Source: Jatrophihabitans sp. (GTDB taxonomy: Bacteria > Actinomycetota > Actinomycetes > Mycobacteriales > Jatrophihabitantaceae). From it: a stretch of 64,000 nucleotides of DNA. The stretch is from NCBI GenBank assembly GCA_036399055.1, contig DASWNX010000004.1, forward strand, positions 1 to 64,000. Direction: 5' to 3'. The notes beneath the pieces are model-generated. The model saw only the letters and a program-made list of their open reading frames with translations. It searched no databases and was not told the DNA's origin. Below are positions 44,018 through 51,539 of this stretch, in pieces (within the stretch, counting starts at the first letter, position 1; each line of letters opens with the position of its first letter). The position numbers were made by a program, and so were the translations under genes.

Positions 44018-44529
44018 CCGACAACAACATCAGCCTCGACAAAAAGGGGCGGTTCATCCCCGAGGGCGAGCAGACCGCGGTGTGGCTGATGGGCGGGCTC
44101 GCGCAGGTGCGCGTACCCGGCCAAATGACGCGCGACGCCTTCACCGTGGTGCAGCACACCGGATTGCGTGGTTACACAACCCCACAGCACGTGCACCACT
44201 TCGAGGACGAGGTCTTCTTGGTGATCGAGGGGGCACTGAAGCTGGTCTGCGACGGCAGGGAGCAGCTCGCCGAGGCCGGTGACACGATGATCATCCCCCG
44301 GACCGTCCCGCACGGGTTCGTTGCCACCTCCGACATCAAGTTCCTCACCATCCACTCGACGCCACGCGAGGGAGAGCGGCCACAGTTCGACCTGTTCCTC
44401 GACGCGGAGATCCCGCACGCCGAGGCGCTCACCCTGCCCACTGAGGAGTTTCCGTTCGGGCTCGACCACATCGTCAAGCTCGGCGAAACCTACGGGTACG
44501 GCTTCGCCGGACCGGCCCCGACCCTGTGA
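44014..44529 (+). CDS. Cupin-domain protein
   Basis: A 171-residue single-cupin protein. The metal-binding first motif is in TPQHVHHFEDEVFLVIEGAL (His-x-His and Glu), and the second motif includes GDTMIIPRTVPHGF with a third His. GAAGGAG precedes ATG 44014 by four nt, and the start overlaps the preceding stop. Quercetinase-like dioxygenase or isomerase activity is possible. Role in the pathway unknown. Confidence 0.83.
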   Translation: MTDNNISLDKKGRFIPEGEQTAVWLMGGLAQVRVPGQMTRDAFTVVQHTGLRGYTTPQHVHHFEDEVFLVIEGALKLVCDGREQLAEAGDTMIIPRTVPHGFVATSDIKFLTIHSTPREGERPQFDLFLDAEIPHAEALTLPTEEFPFGLDHIVKLGETYGYGFAGPAPTL

Positions 44530-44546
44530 GAAGAGGAGAAAAGGTA

Positions 44547-45737
44547 GTGCCGTTCAGCCTGATTTCCCTGATGGTCTGCGTATTCGGCATCACGACCGGC
44601 GAGTTCGTCATCGCCGGCATCCTGCCGGATGTCGCGAGTGACCTGGCGGTGTCGATTCCCGAAGCTGGCCTTCTGGTCACCGCCTATGCGATCGGCATGA
44701 TCTTCGGCGGTCCGCCGCTGACCGCGCTGACCGCACGCTACCCGCGCAGGCCGCTGATCCTGGTGCTGCTCGTGATCACGGTCATCGGCAACATCGCGTC
44801 GGCCTACGCGCCGACCTACGAACTGCTGTTCGCCGCGCGGATCATCACCGCCCTGGTCACATCGACGCTCTTCGCCAATGCGATCGTCATCGCGGTATCC
44901 ACGGCGTCAGCGGGCAAAGAGGCCTCGACGGTGTCGAAACTGGTGTTCGGCATGAACCTCGCGATGGTGCTCGGCGCGCCGCTCGGCACCTTCATCGGCC
45001 ATCAGTTCGGCTGGCGCGCGACATTCCTGGCCGTGGCGATCGTCTGCGCGCTAGGCCTGGTGCTCGCCGCGAAGTTCGTGCCCGCGGTCGCGAATGCCGG
45101 CGGCTCGGCGACCGCCGAGCTCACGGTCTTCCGCAACCGCAACGTGCAGCTGGCGATCCTGGTGACCGCTGTAGCGAACGCCGGCCTGCTGATGGTGTTC
45201 ACCTACTTCTCGCCGCTGCTCACCGATGTCACCGGGTTCGCGGCGGGCACGGTCGCAAGCATGCTGCTCGTGTACGGCGTCGGCGCTGCGGTCGGCAACT
45301 TCGCCGGTGGCTGGCTTGCCGACCGGGCCCTGATGCCTTCGCAGATCGCCCTGCTGTCGTTGCTCACGGTCGCGTTGGTGGGCATGTGGGCCGCCAGTGG
45401 CAGCGCGATCATCACCGGCGTGATGGTGTTCGTGGTCGGCGCGCTCGGTTTCTCGGTGATCCCCGGCATGCAGGCCCGCGTGATGAGCACCGCCTCCGGG
45501 GCGCCGACGCTCGCCATTGCGGTGAATGCGTCGGCCTACCAGCTGGCCGCGGCGTTCGCCGGCTGGCTCGGCGGCCGGGTGATTGACGGGCCGGGTCTGA
45601 AGTCGGTCTACCTGGTGGCCGCAGGCGTGACCGTCGCGGGCATCTTGGTCAGTCTCTTCGCCTGGCACCGGGACCGTGTCGACGTCGGCAGTGCCGAGGA
45701 GGTCTCGATGTCACAATCGAACTCGGGAGGAACGTGA
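44547..45737 (+). CDS. MFS efflux transporter (DHA1-type)
   Basis: A 396-residue membrane protein with 12 predicted helices. TM1 reads LISLMVCVFGITTGEFVIAGILP; motif A is GGPPLTALTARYPRRPLI; motif C-like GMNLAMVLGAPLGTFIGHQFGWR is the drug:H+ antiporter signature. GTG 44547 has AGGAG eight nt upstream; GTG 44526 is a less likely start. It is the obvious exporter and self-resistance gene of the cluster. Confidence 0.85.
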   Translation: MPFSLISLMVCVFGITTGEFVIAGILPDVASDLAVSIPEAGLLVTAYAIGMIFGGPPLTALTARYPRRPLILVLLVITVIGNIASAYAPTYELLFAARIITALVTSTLFANAIVIAVSTASAGKEASTVSKLVFGMNLAMVLGAPLGTFIGHQFGWRATFLAVAIVCALGLVLAAKFVPAVANAGGSATAELTVFRNRNVQLAILVTAVANAGLLMVFTYFSPLLTDVTGFAAGTVASMLLVYGVGAAVGNFAGGWLADRALMPSQIALLSLLTVALVGMWAASGSAIITGVMVFVVGALGFSVIPGMQARVMSTASGAPTLAIAVNASAYQLAAAFAGWLGGRVIDGPGLKSVYLVAAGVTVAGILVSLFAWHRDRVDVGSAEEVSMSQSNSGGT

Positions 45738-46600
45738 TGGAGCGAGACCTCGCGCTGGTGGATGGTGACTGGGTCGAGCGTCACCTCAACGTACCCGGCG
45801 TGGTGTTGGTCGAGACCGGCAACGAGGACACCGAGTATGTGAAGGGCCACCCGCCCGGCGCGCTGTGGATCGGGTGGGAGGAGTTCCAGGACGACCTGCG
45901 ACTCGGCGTCCTCGGACCGGATCGCTTCAGCGACCTGTTGTCCGCGAAGGGCATCGGCCAGGACGACACAGTGGTGCTGTACTCGTCGACCAACAACCTG
46001 CTCGCCGCGCTGGCGTACTGGTACTTCACGTTGTACGGGCACCGGTCGGTGCGGCTGCTCGACGGCGGCCGCACGCGGTGGGAGCTCGACAACCGTTCAC
46101 TGTCGACGGAGGTGCCGTCGCGGCCGCCGACCAGCTATCGGGTGGCCGCGCTAGAGCTGTCCGTGCGGGCGACGAGGGACGACGTGCTCGCCGCGATCGG
46201 GAGCGAGAACATCCTCGACGTCCGCGCGCCGGAGGAGTACTCCGGCCAGATCTTCGCGCCCGGTTTCGCGGGGGAGGCCTTCGCGCCCGGCAACAACCCG
46301 CACGAGGTGGCGCAACGATCCGGGCACGTGCCGGGAGCGCTGAACCGGCCATGGGAGGCCGTCGTCAACGACGATGGCACGTTCAAGACCGAGGGGGAAC
46401 TCGCCGAGCTCTTCGCCGACCTGGACTCGAATGTCGGCTCGATCACCTACTGCTGGGTCGGCGCGCGGTCAGCGCACACCTGGTTCGTGCTGCGCGAGCT
46501 GCTGGGCTGGCCAGAGGTCCGCAACTACGACGGTTCGTGGGCCGAGTACGGATCGCTGCTCGGCGTTCCGGTGGAACGCACCTTCCAGGCGACGAAGTGA
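45737..46600 (+). CDS. Two-domain rhodanese-type sulfurtransferase
   Basis: A 287-residue tandem rhodanese. The N-terminal inactive-type domain spans about 5-130. The C-terminal domain has the active loop YCWVGARSAHTW with the persulfide Cys at residue 239, in place of the CRIGERS-type loop of thiosulfate sulfurtransferases. It moves a persulfide sulfur to cyanide-like acceptors. GGAGG lies six nt before ATG 45737. In an isonitrile operon the natural acceptor would be the isonitrile carbon, giving an isothiocyanate; detoxification is the alternative. Confidence 0.87.
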   Translation: MERDLALVDGDWVERHLNVPGVVLVETGNEDTEYVKGHPPGALWIGWEEFQDDLRLGVLGPDRFSDLLSAKGIGQDDTVVLYSSTNNLLAALAYWYFTLYGHRSVRLLDGGRTRWELDNRSLSTEVPSRPPTSYRVAALELSVRATRDDVLAAIGSENILDVRAPEEYSGQIFAPGFAGEAFAPGNNPHEVAQRSGHVPGALNRPWEAVVNDDGTFKTEGELAELFADLDSNVGSITYCWVGARSAHTWFVLRELLGWPEVRNYDGSWAEYGSLLGVPVERTFQATK

Positions 46601-46625
46601 CAAGGCCGCAGGGCAAGGTGGCACG

Positions 46626-46808
46626 ATGTACCGGTCGTCGGTCGGGGCGAGCGAGGAGATGACGACGTACTTCAACTCGCTGCACCCGCTGGGGCGCATC
46701 GCGACCGTAACCGAGGCGGCGTCGGCGGTGGCCTACCTGGCAGGTGACGACGCGGCGTTCTTCACCGGATCCGTGCTGGCCATGGACGGCGGATGGGCGG
46801 CGCAATGA
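46626..46808 (+). pseudogene. C-terminal remnant of a short-chain dehydrogenase/reductase
   Basis: A 60-codon frame matching only the last part of SDR enzymes: HPLGRIATVTEAASAVAYLAGDDAAFFTGSVLAMDGGW. The nucleotide-binding GxxxGxG and YxxxK sites are missing. It has AAGGTGG before ATG 46626, and its stop overlaps the next ATG, so it is probably still translated and may only persist because it couples translation to the desulfurase gene. Confidence 0.65.
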
Positions 46809-48139
46809 CCCTCATCACCGAGCCGACCCTGCTACCGATCGTCGGCGGGGACCTGGAAGTTCCCTTGGTGACCGGGGAATCCGTGCCGTACGCCAATCTC
46901 GACTACGCGGCGAGCACGCCCGCGCTGGCTGAGGTGCGGCACGAGATGGACCGGTTCCTGCCCTGGTATAGCAGTGTGCACCGGGGCGCGGGCTACGCGT
47001 CTCAGGTGTCGACGCGGGTTTACGAGCAGGCGCGGAGGGTGCTGCGGAGGTTCGTCGGCGCCGGACCGGACAGCACCGTCCTGTTCACCCGAAACACGAC
47101 CGACGCGCTCAACCTGCTCGGCCGGGCGATGCCCGAGGGCACCACAGTGTTCCGGTTCTCCACCGACCATCACGCCGCGTTGCTGCCGTGGCGTGGTGCG
47201 CGGGTGTGCCGGCTCAGCGTCCCGGCGAGCCCCGGAGACGCCGTGCGCGCGCTGGCCCGTGCGCTTGCGGCCGCGCACCAAGGGCCGAAACTCGTGGTCC
47301 TGACCGGGGCCTCGAACGTCACCGGTGAGCTGTGGCCGGTGGCCGAGCTTGCCGAGGTCGCGCGGCTCTTTGGTGCCCGCACGGTGCTCGACGCGGCCCA
47401 GCTGGCCGCGCATCGGCCCCTCTACCTGGACGGGTGGGCCGTGGACTGGGTGGCGTTGTCGGGACACAAGCTCTACGCGCCGTTTGGCGCCGGCGCCTTG
47501 GTCGGCTCGGCCGACTGGCTAGACACCGCCGCGCCGTACCTCGCGGGCGGTGGCGCGACGGCACTGGTCACCGAGCTCGCGGGAGGCGAGAGCGTGACCT
47601 GGTCGGACCTGCCGCATCGACACGAGGGTGGCTCGCCGAACGTCGTTGGCGCGCACGCTATGGCGCAGGGCTGCGAGGTGCTGGGCAAGCTGGGCTGGGA
47701 CGCGCTGATCGACCATGAAACCGCGGTGGCCGAGCGGCTGCGTGACGGGCTCGCGGCGATTCCCGGTGTTCGGCAGCTCCGCCTGTGGGAGCCGGAACAC
47801 CCGAAGACCGGAGTGGTGCCCTTCACCGTGGCCGGGCTCGACCAGCAGCTGGTCGCGACGGCGCTGGCCGCCGAGCATGGCATCGGAATCCGCGACGGCG
47901 CGTTCTGCGCACACCAGCTGGTGAACTCGCTGCTCACGGGCCCCGGCCTCGACGAGCACGACCGCGCGCTGCGGGCGAGCGTCGGCGTCGGCACGACCTT
48001 CACGCACGTCGACAGGCTGGTTGACGGGCTGAAATCGCTGGTGCGGGAAGGTCCACAGTGGACGTATGAACGACGGGCCGGTGCCTGGGTCCCGGTGCCC
48101 GATCCCCGCCCGGCTCCGGCGTTCCTGGAGCAGTTGTGA
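46805..48139 (+). CDS. Class V aminotransferase-fold cysteine desulfurase (SufS-like)
   Basis: A 444-residue PLP enzyme. PLP Lys222 lies in ALSGHKLYAPFGAG; TDHHAALLPW gives the cofactor-stacking His; the late loop IRDGAFCAHQLV carries Cys368, at the place of the catalytic Cys of group II cysteine desulfurases (RTGHHCAQP in SufS). It would take sulfur from cysteine as a persulfide. Its place directly after a rhodanese suggests the pair forms a sulfur relay. It is not beside any Suf or Isc genes, so a housekeeping Fe-S role is unlikely. Confidence 0.83.
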   Translation: MTLITEPTLLPIVGGDLEVPLVTGESVPYANLDYAASTPALAEVRHEMDRFLPWYSSVHRGAGYASQVSTRVYEQARRVLRRFVGAGPDSTVLFTRNTTDALNLLGRAMPEGTTVFRFSTDHHAALLPWRGARVCRLSVPASPGDAVRALARALAAAHQGPKLVVLTGASNVTGELWPVAELAEVARLFGARTVLDAAQLAAHRPLYLDGWAVDWVALSGHKLYAPFGAGALVGSADWLDTAAPYLAGGGATALVTELAGGESVTWSDLPHRHEGGSPNVVGAHAMAQGCEVLGKLGWDALIDHETAVAERLRDGLAAIPGVRQLRLWEPEHPKTGVVPFTVAGLDQQLVATALAAEHGIGIRDGAFCAHQLVNSLLTGPGLDEHDRALRASVGVGTTFTHVDRLVDGLKSLVREGPQWTYERRAGAWVPVPDPRPAPAFLEQL

Positions 48140-49011
48140 CCGCTCGCCGGTTCGGCGTGATGCTCTACCCGGACCAGCCGGTCGAGGTGCTCGTTGAGCG
48201 CGCGCTGTGGTTGGAGCAGCTGGGGTTCGACCAGGTCTATCTGCCCGACCACAGCGGTGATCTGAGGGACCGCCGCGGCACCTGGCACGACAGCTGGCTG
48301 GTGCTGGCGGCCATCGCGGTGGCCACGTCACGGGTAAGGCTCGGCACGATGGTGGCCAACCAGATCCTGCGGCCGCCCGCCCAGCTCGCGCAACAGGCGA
48401 TGACGCTCGACCATCTGTCGGCGGGACGGCTGGATCTGGGTATCGGCGCCGGGATTTTCAGCTGGGATCACCACAGCGTGGGCGGACACCCGTGGGAGCC
48501 GAAGGAACGCCTGCAGCGATTCGCCGACTACGTGGCTATCGCCGACGGACTGCTGCGCGCCGACGAACCAATGTTCAGCTTCGCGGGGCCGCGGTTGTGG
48601 GTGCAAGAGGTCGCGACCGCACCGGGATGCGTGCAGTCGCCGCGCCCGCCAATCATCCTCGGCGGCCAGTCGCCGACCGTGCTGCGCACCGCCGCCGCGC
48701 TCGCACAGGGTTGGAACACTCACGGACCGCCCGGCGCATCCGCCGAGGACACGCTGGACGCGACCGCGCGGCAGAACCGGCGGCTGACCGAACTTGCCCG
48801 GTTGGCCGGACGGGATCCAGCGGCGATCCGCCGTGGGTACACGATTTTCAGGTCGTGGGATCCAAAGATGGGGAAGCACACCTATGAGGAGGTGTTCTAT
48901 CGCTTCGGGGAGATTGGGGTGTCGGACTTCGTCCTCGACTGGCCGGGCGACACGCACCTGGAGGAGTTCGCGCGCGTCGCGACGGAGGTGATTCCCCCAC
49001 TGCGTGAGTAG
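48136..49011 (+). CDS. LLM-class flavin-dependent oxidoreductase (copy 2)
   Basis: A 291-residue luciferase-like enzyme, shorter than and not closely similar to copy 1. Segments: RFGVMLYPDQPVEVLVERALWLEQLGFDQVYLPDHSGD, LGTMVANQILRPPAQLAQQAMTLDHLSAGRLDLGIGAG. GTG 48136 overlaps the preceding stop. It closes the operon; the 90 bp after it have no clear terminator. Confidence 0.82.
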   Translation: MTARRFGVMLYPDQPVEVLVERALWLEQLGFDQVYLPDHSGDLRDRRGTWHDSWLVLAAIAVATSRVRLGTMVANQILRPPAQLAQQAMTLDHLSAGRLDLGIGAGIFSWDHHSVGGHPWEPKERLQRFADYVAIADGLLRADEPMFSFAGPRLWVQEVATAPGCVQSPRPPIILGGQSPTVLRTAAALAQGWNTHGPPGASAEDTLDATARQNRRLTELARLAGRDPAAIRRGYTIFRSWDPKMGKHTYEEVFYRFGEIGVSDFVLDWPGDTHLEEFARVATEVIPPLRE

Positions 49012-49099
49012 TGCACGCCAATGGGGAGAGGCGCCCGTCAAGCGGGCACGATCGCGCTACCGGCGGTTCGCGGTGGCCCAGCCGAATGAGGTTGGCAGT

Positions 49100-49393
49100 C
49101 CGACTTCACTCATTACCGGGTCACACACCCGACCAGCCCGCCACCTCGCCGAGTCGCAGGCGCTGCTCGACACCTTCGTCCAGCTCTGCCACCACCACCG
49201 GCCGCCCCGGTCCCTGCCTCACCGCGCGATCCCGGCCACCTCCTCTACCACTCGCCCCAAACCGATCCTGTCCCAGCAGCAAGAATCATGACATCCACGA
49301 CCGCGTGAAGTCCGTGCCATCGACGCTGCCAGCAGCGGCGAACTTGTCCCAGGCCCCACCCGCAACTACACCAAGGTTCAAAGACACAACTGA
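49100..49393 (+). pseudogene. IS481-type transposase 3' remnant
   Basis: One frame reads LDTFVQLCHHHRPPRSLPHRAIPATSSTTRPKP, the conserved end of the DDE integrase core of IS481 transposases (RPHRSLPHRATPA..ARPK). After a frame change, 49310-49393 reads VRAIDAASSGELVPGPTRNYTKV, the usual C-terminal tail (INATTGELL..DPTRDYQP). The catalytic DDE part is gone and the frame is broken, so it is a fossil of an insertion sequence next to the tRNA. Confidence 0.7.
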
Positions 49394-49439
49394 AACTAGG
49401 ATCCGTGGGTTCAGCTGCTGACGACGTACCAAAACATCA

Positions 49440-49472
49440 CGATGTGCCCCCGGCAGGATTCGAGCCTGCGAC
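49440..49472. repeat. 33-bp duplicate of the tRNA-Arg 3' end (att-like, copy A)
   Basis: Matches 49496-49528 at 32 of 33 positions (G for A in the T-loop). It includes the last 28 nt of tRNA-Arg plus five bases beyond. Such duplication is what a tRNA-targeting integrase leaves at the end of an integrated element. No second half of a tRNA is present here, so it is not a gene. Confidence 0.8.
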
Positions 49473-49500
49473 CGGAGTTCGCCGTCTCCATACTTCGATG

Positions 49501-49573
49501 TGCCCCCGGCAGGATTCGAACCTGCGACGCCCGGCTTAGGAGTCCGGCGCTCTATCCCCTGAGCTACGAGGGC
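49501..49573 (-). tRNA. tRNA-Arg (anticodon CCT)
   Basis: The minus strand folds into a full cloverleaf: acceptor GCCCTCG/CGGGGGC with one G-U pair, D-arm AGCTCAGGGGATAGAGC, anticodon loop CTCCTAA with anticodon CCT, T-arm GCAGGTTCGAATCCTGC, discriminator A. Position 31/39 of the anticodon stem is an A-G mismatch. CCA is not encoded. It marks the right border of the accessory island. Confidence 0.93.
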
Positions 49574-49707
49574 GGGGTCCGCTGCTGCCCGGACGGCCGG
49601 GAGTAACGGTCTTGCCTGGTCGAAGTCTAGGGCACCGTTGTTGTCAGCTCGGCGGCGAGGCGCTGGGGGCGGGAGAGGACGCGGCCTCGCCAGCCCCGAT
49701 TCCGCGG

Positions 49708-50580
49708 CTAGACACCCGGCCAGAAACCGGCGCTCCAGGTGGTCCCGGCCAGACGGCTCTGACCGCTCACCGACGGGTGGAAGTAGTCGATCCTCGACAC
49801 GTCCGAGGCCGTGAACTGGTAGTTGAAGGTGGCTAGGTTGTCCCACTTGCAGTTGACGTACTGGGCGCAGACGCTGGCCAGGGCGGCGTTGTCGTTCTTC
49901 TCCTGGGTCAGCACGGCCTGCCGGTCGGCCTCGGTGTTCGAGCTGGACAGCATCGACTGGCAGATCCCGAACGAGGACCAGGCGTTGCGGGCTGAGGAGT
50001 TGGTGTGCAGCACCGCCCACAGCTGGTAGATGTTCGGGATCGAGCTGACGAACACCTGCGAGTTCGGCCGGGCGGCGAAGAAGTTGCCGAGCGCGGTCTG
50101 GAACTGGCTCTGCAGCGTCGCGGTCGGCGTCATGGTGGCCCGGCTCGAGGTGCAGACGTCGTTGGCGCCCATCATCACCGTCACGTATTGCGCGCCCTGG
50201 CTCGCCGCGGTCTTCATCTGGGCGTCCAGCGCGGCCATCTTGGCCCCGGTCTTGGCGTCGTTGAACACGTTGCCGCTGATCTGCGGGTTGGCCGCGAGGA
50301 TCCGCTGGTAGTGGCTGGTCACGGTGCTGGTGCCCGTCGACCAGGAGTACTGCGGGCAGTCGGACAGGAAGCATCCGCTGGTGGTGGCGTTGAACGACCG
50401 GGTGATCGAGTCGCCTGTGGAGGCCATCGAGTTCGGCAAGGCCACGCTGGCGGTCACCGCTGCCGGCGCGGCTGAGGCTGCCTGCGCGGCTGAGGCGGAC
50501 GCGGCCGGCGCCAGCGACGCGAACACGGTCGCGGTGACCGCGGCCAGGGCGAGCAAGGGCACGAGCAGCAGGCGACGCAT
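49708..50580 (-). CDS. Secreted SGNH/GDSL-family hydrolase
   Basis: A 290-residue exported esterase/lipase-type protein. The signal peptide is residues 1-30 (MRRLLLVPLL, Ala-rich, SAS-A). Block I has GDSIT with nucleophile Ser58; block III is MGANDVC; the block V Asp-x-x-His is DYFHP near the end. Paired cysteines (CFLSDC, CAQYVNC) suggest extracellular disulfides. ATG 50580 has GGAGG upstream. Substrate unknown. Confidence 0.88.
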   Translation of the reverse strand: MRRLLLVPLLALAAVTATVFASLAPAASASAAQAASAAPAAVTASVALPNSMASTGDSITRSFNATTSGCFLSDCPQYSWSTGTSTVTSHYQRILAANPQISGNVFNDAKTGAKMAALDAQMKTAASQGAQYVTVMMGANDVCTSSRATMTPTATLQSQFQTALGNFFAARPNSQVFVSSIPNIYQLWAVLHTNSSARNAWSSFGICQSMLSSSNTEADRQAVLTQEKNDNAALASVCAQYVNCKWDNLATFNYQFTASDVSRIDYFHPSVSGQSRLAGTTWSAGFWPGV

Positions 50581-50742
50581 CGGGGCAAGCCTCCAGGGCA
50601 GGGAAGTACACGGACCGGCAGAACGCCGACGAGAACAGGAACGGCGAAACAGACAACAGAACCAAATCACTTCGATCCTGAGGGACGCTCGACCTGGCGT
50701 CAACTCGACCGCGACCGGCGACCCGATCCCGGCGACCCGATC

Positions 50743-50784
50743 TCGGTGCCCCGACCTCGGTGCCCCGACCTCGGTGCCCCTACT
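50743..50784. repeat. 14-nt tandem repeat over the 3' end of the nitroreductase-like gene
   Basis: Three units CTCGGTGCCCCGAC (50743, 50757, 50771). The last one ends CTAC and contains the TAG stop of the gene that ends at 50780. A second shorter repeat, GGCGACCCGATC, precedes it. Confidence 0.65.
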
Positions 50785-51505
50785 TCTTCTGGCGGCGACT
50801 GCCCCCGTGCCAGTCCTCCTGGACGCCGACCTCGTCGGGCTCGACCCCGAGCGCTCGCAGTTGCGGAAGCTCCCGCAGGCTCCGCTTGAGCTCGGCGAAG
50901 CCGGGGAAGCTCGCCAGGCCCACCACGTTGTCCCACAGGCTCACCGCCTGCTCCTCGCTGGGCAACCGGCTGATCACCGGCCCGAAGAACGCGATGCCCT
51001 CCGGCGGCTGGAAGTGCAGGATCGGGGTGCCCACGTCCTTGCCGGTCAGCGCCAGCGCCTCGTCGGTCTCGGCCCTGATCTCCGGGTCGAAGGCGGTGTC
51101 TTCCAGGGCGTCGGCGAGCTCAAGGGGAAGCCCCACCTCGGCGAGGATCGGCTCGACGTAGGCCCGGCTGGCTGTGTAGTCGGTGCGGTCGTCTGAGATC
51201 CGGGGCGCGGAGTCGAAGACCTTGGCGCCCATGGCGGCGTACAGCGGGCCCAGGCACTCGCGCCCGTGCTCGGCGCGGGCCCGGGCGGCCACCCGCAGCA
51301 TCCTGAGGCCGGCCTGGTGACCGGACTCGTATCCCGGCGGGAAGTGGCTGTCGTAGTCGACGTCGGCGTTGATCATCCGCAGTGAGATGAAGCGCCAGTC
51401 GACCTTGTACTCGCGCTGGGCAGCCACCATCCGCACCCATTTGCTGGTCATCCAGGCGAACGGGCAGACCGGGTCGAAGTAGAAGTTGAGATCGAAGTCG
51501 CTCAT
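50780..51505 (-). CDS. DsbA-fold mycothiol-dependent nitroreductase-like protein (Rv2466c family)
   Basis: A 241-residue thioredoxin-fold protein. N-terminal FDPVCPFAW gives Cys14 but Ala17 where Rv2466c has CPWC, so only one active-site cysteine is left. Other family segments are VGTPILHFQ, FFGPVISRLP, LWDNVVGLASFPGFAELKR. Rv2466c reduces nitro compounds and disulfides with mycothiol; a single-Cys form could still work by a monothiol route with mycothiol. Cytoplasmic. Confidence 0.83.
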   Translation of the reverse strand: MSDFDLNFYFDPVCPFAWMTSKWVRMVAAQREYKVDWRFISLRMINADVDYDSHFPPGYESGHQAGLRMLRVAARARAEHGRECLGPLYAAMGAKVFDSAPRISDDRTDYTASRAYVEPILAEVGLPLELADALEDTAFDPEIRAETDEALALTGKDVGTPILHFQPPEGIAFFGPVISRLPSEEQAVSLWDNVVGLASFPGFAELKRSLRELPQLRALGVEPDEVGVQEDWHGGSRRQKK

Positions 51506-51539
51506 CGCTCGAGGCTACCGAGCGATGAGCGATCTTCCC

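Noticed and set aside
49440..49472. A second tRNA gene
   Set aside because: Only the 3' part (T-arm and acceptor end) is present; no D-arm or anticodon arm precedes it, so it is an att-like duplicate.
49286..50665. 459-codon minus-strand frame crossing the tRNA and the SGNH gene
   Set aside because: It reads through the tRNA gene and is out of frame with the well-supported secreted hydrolase.
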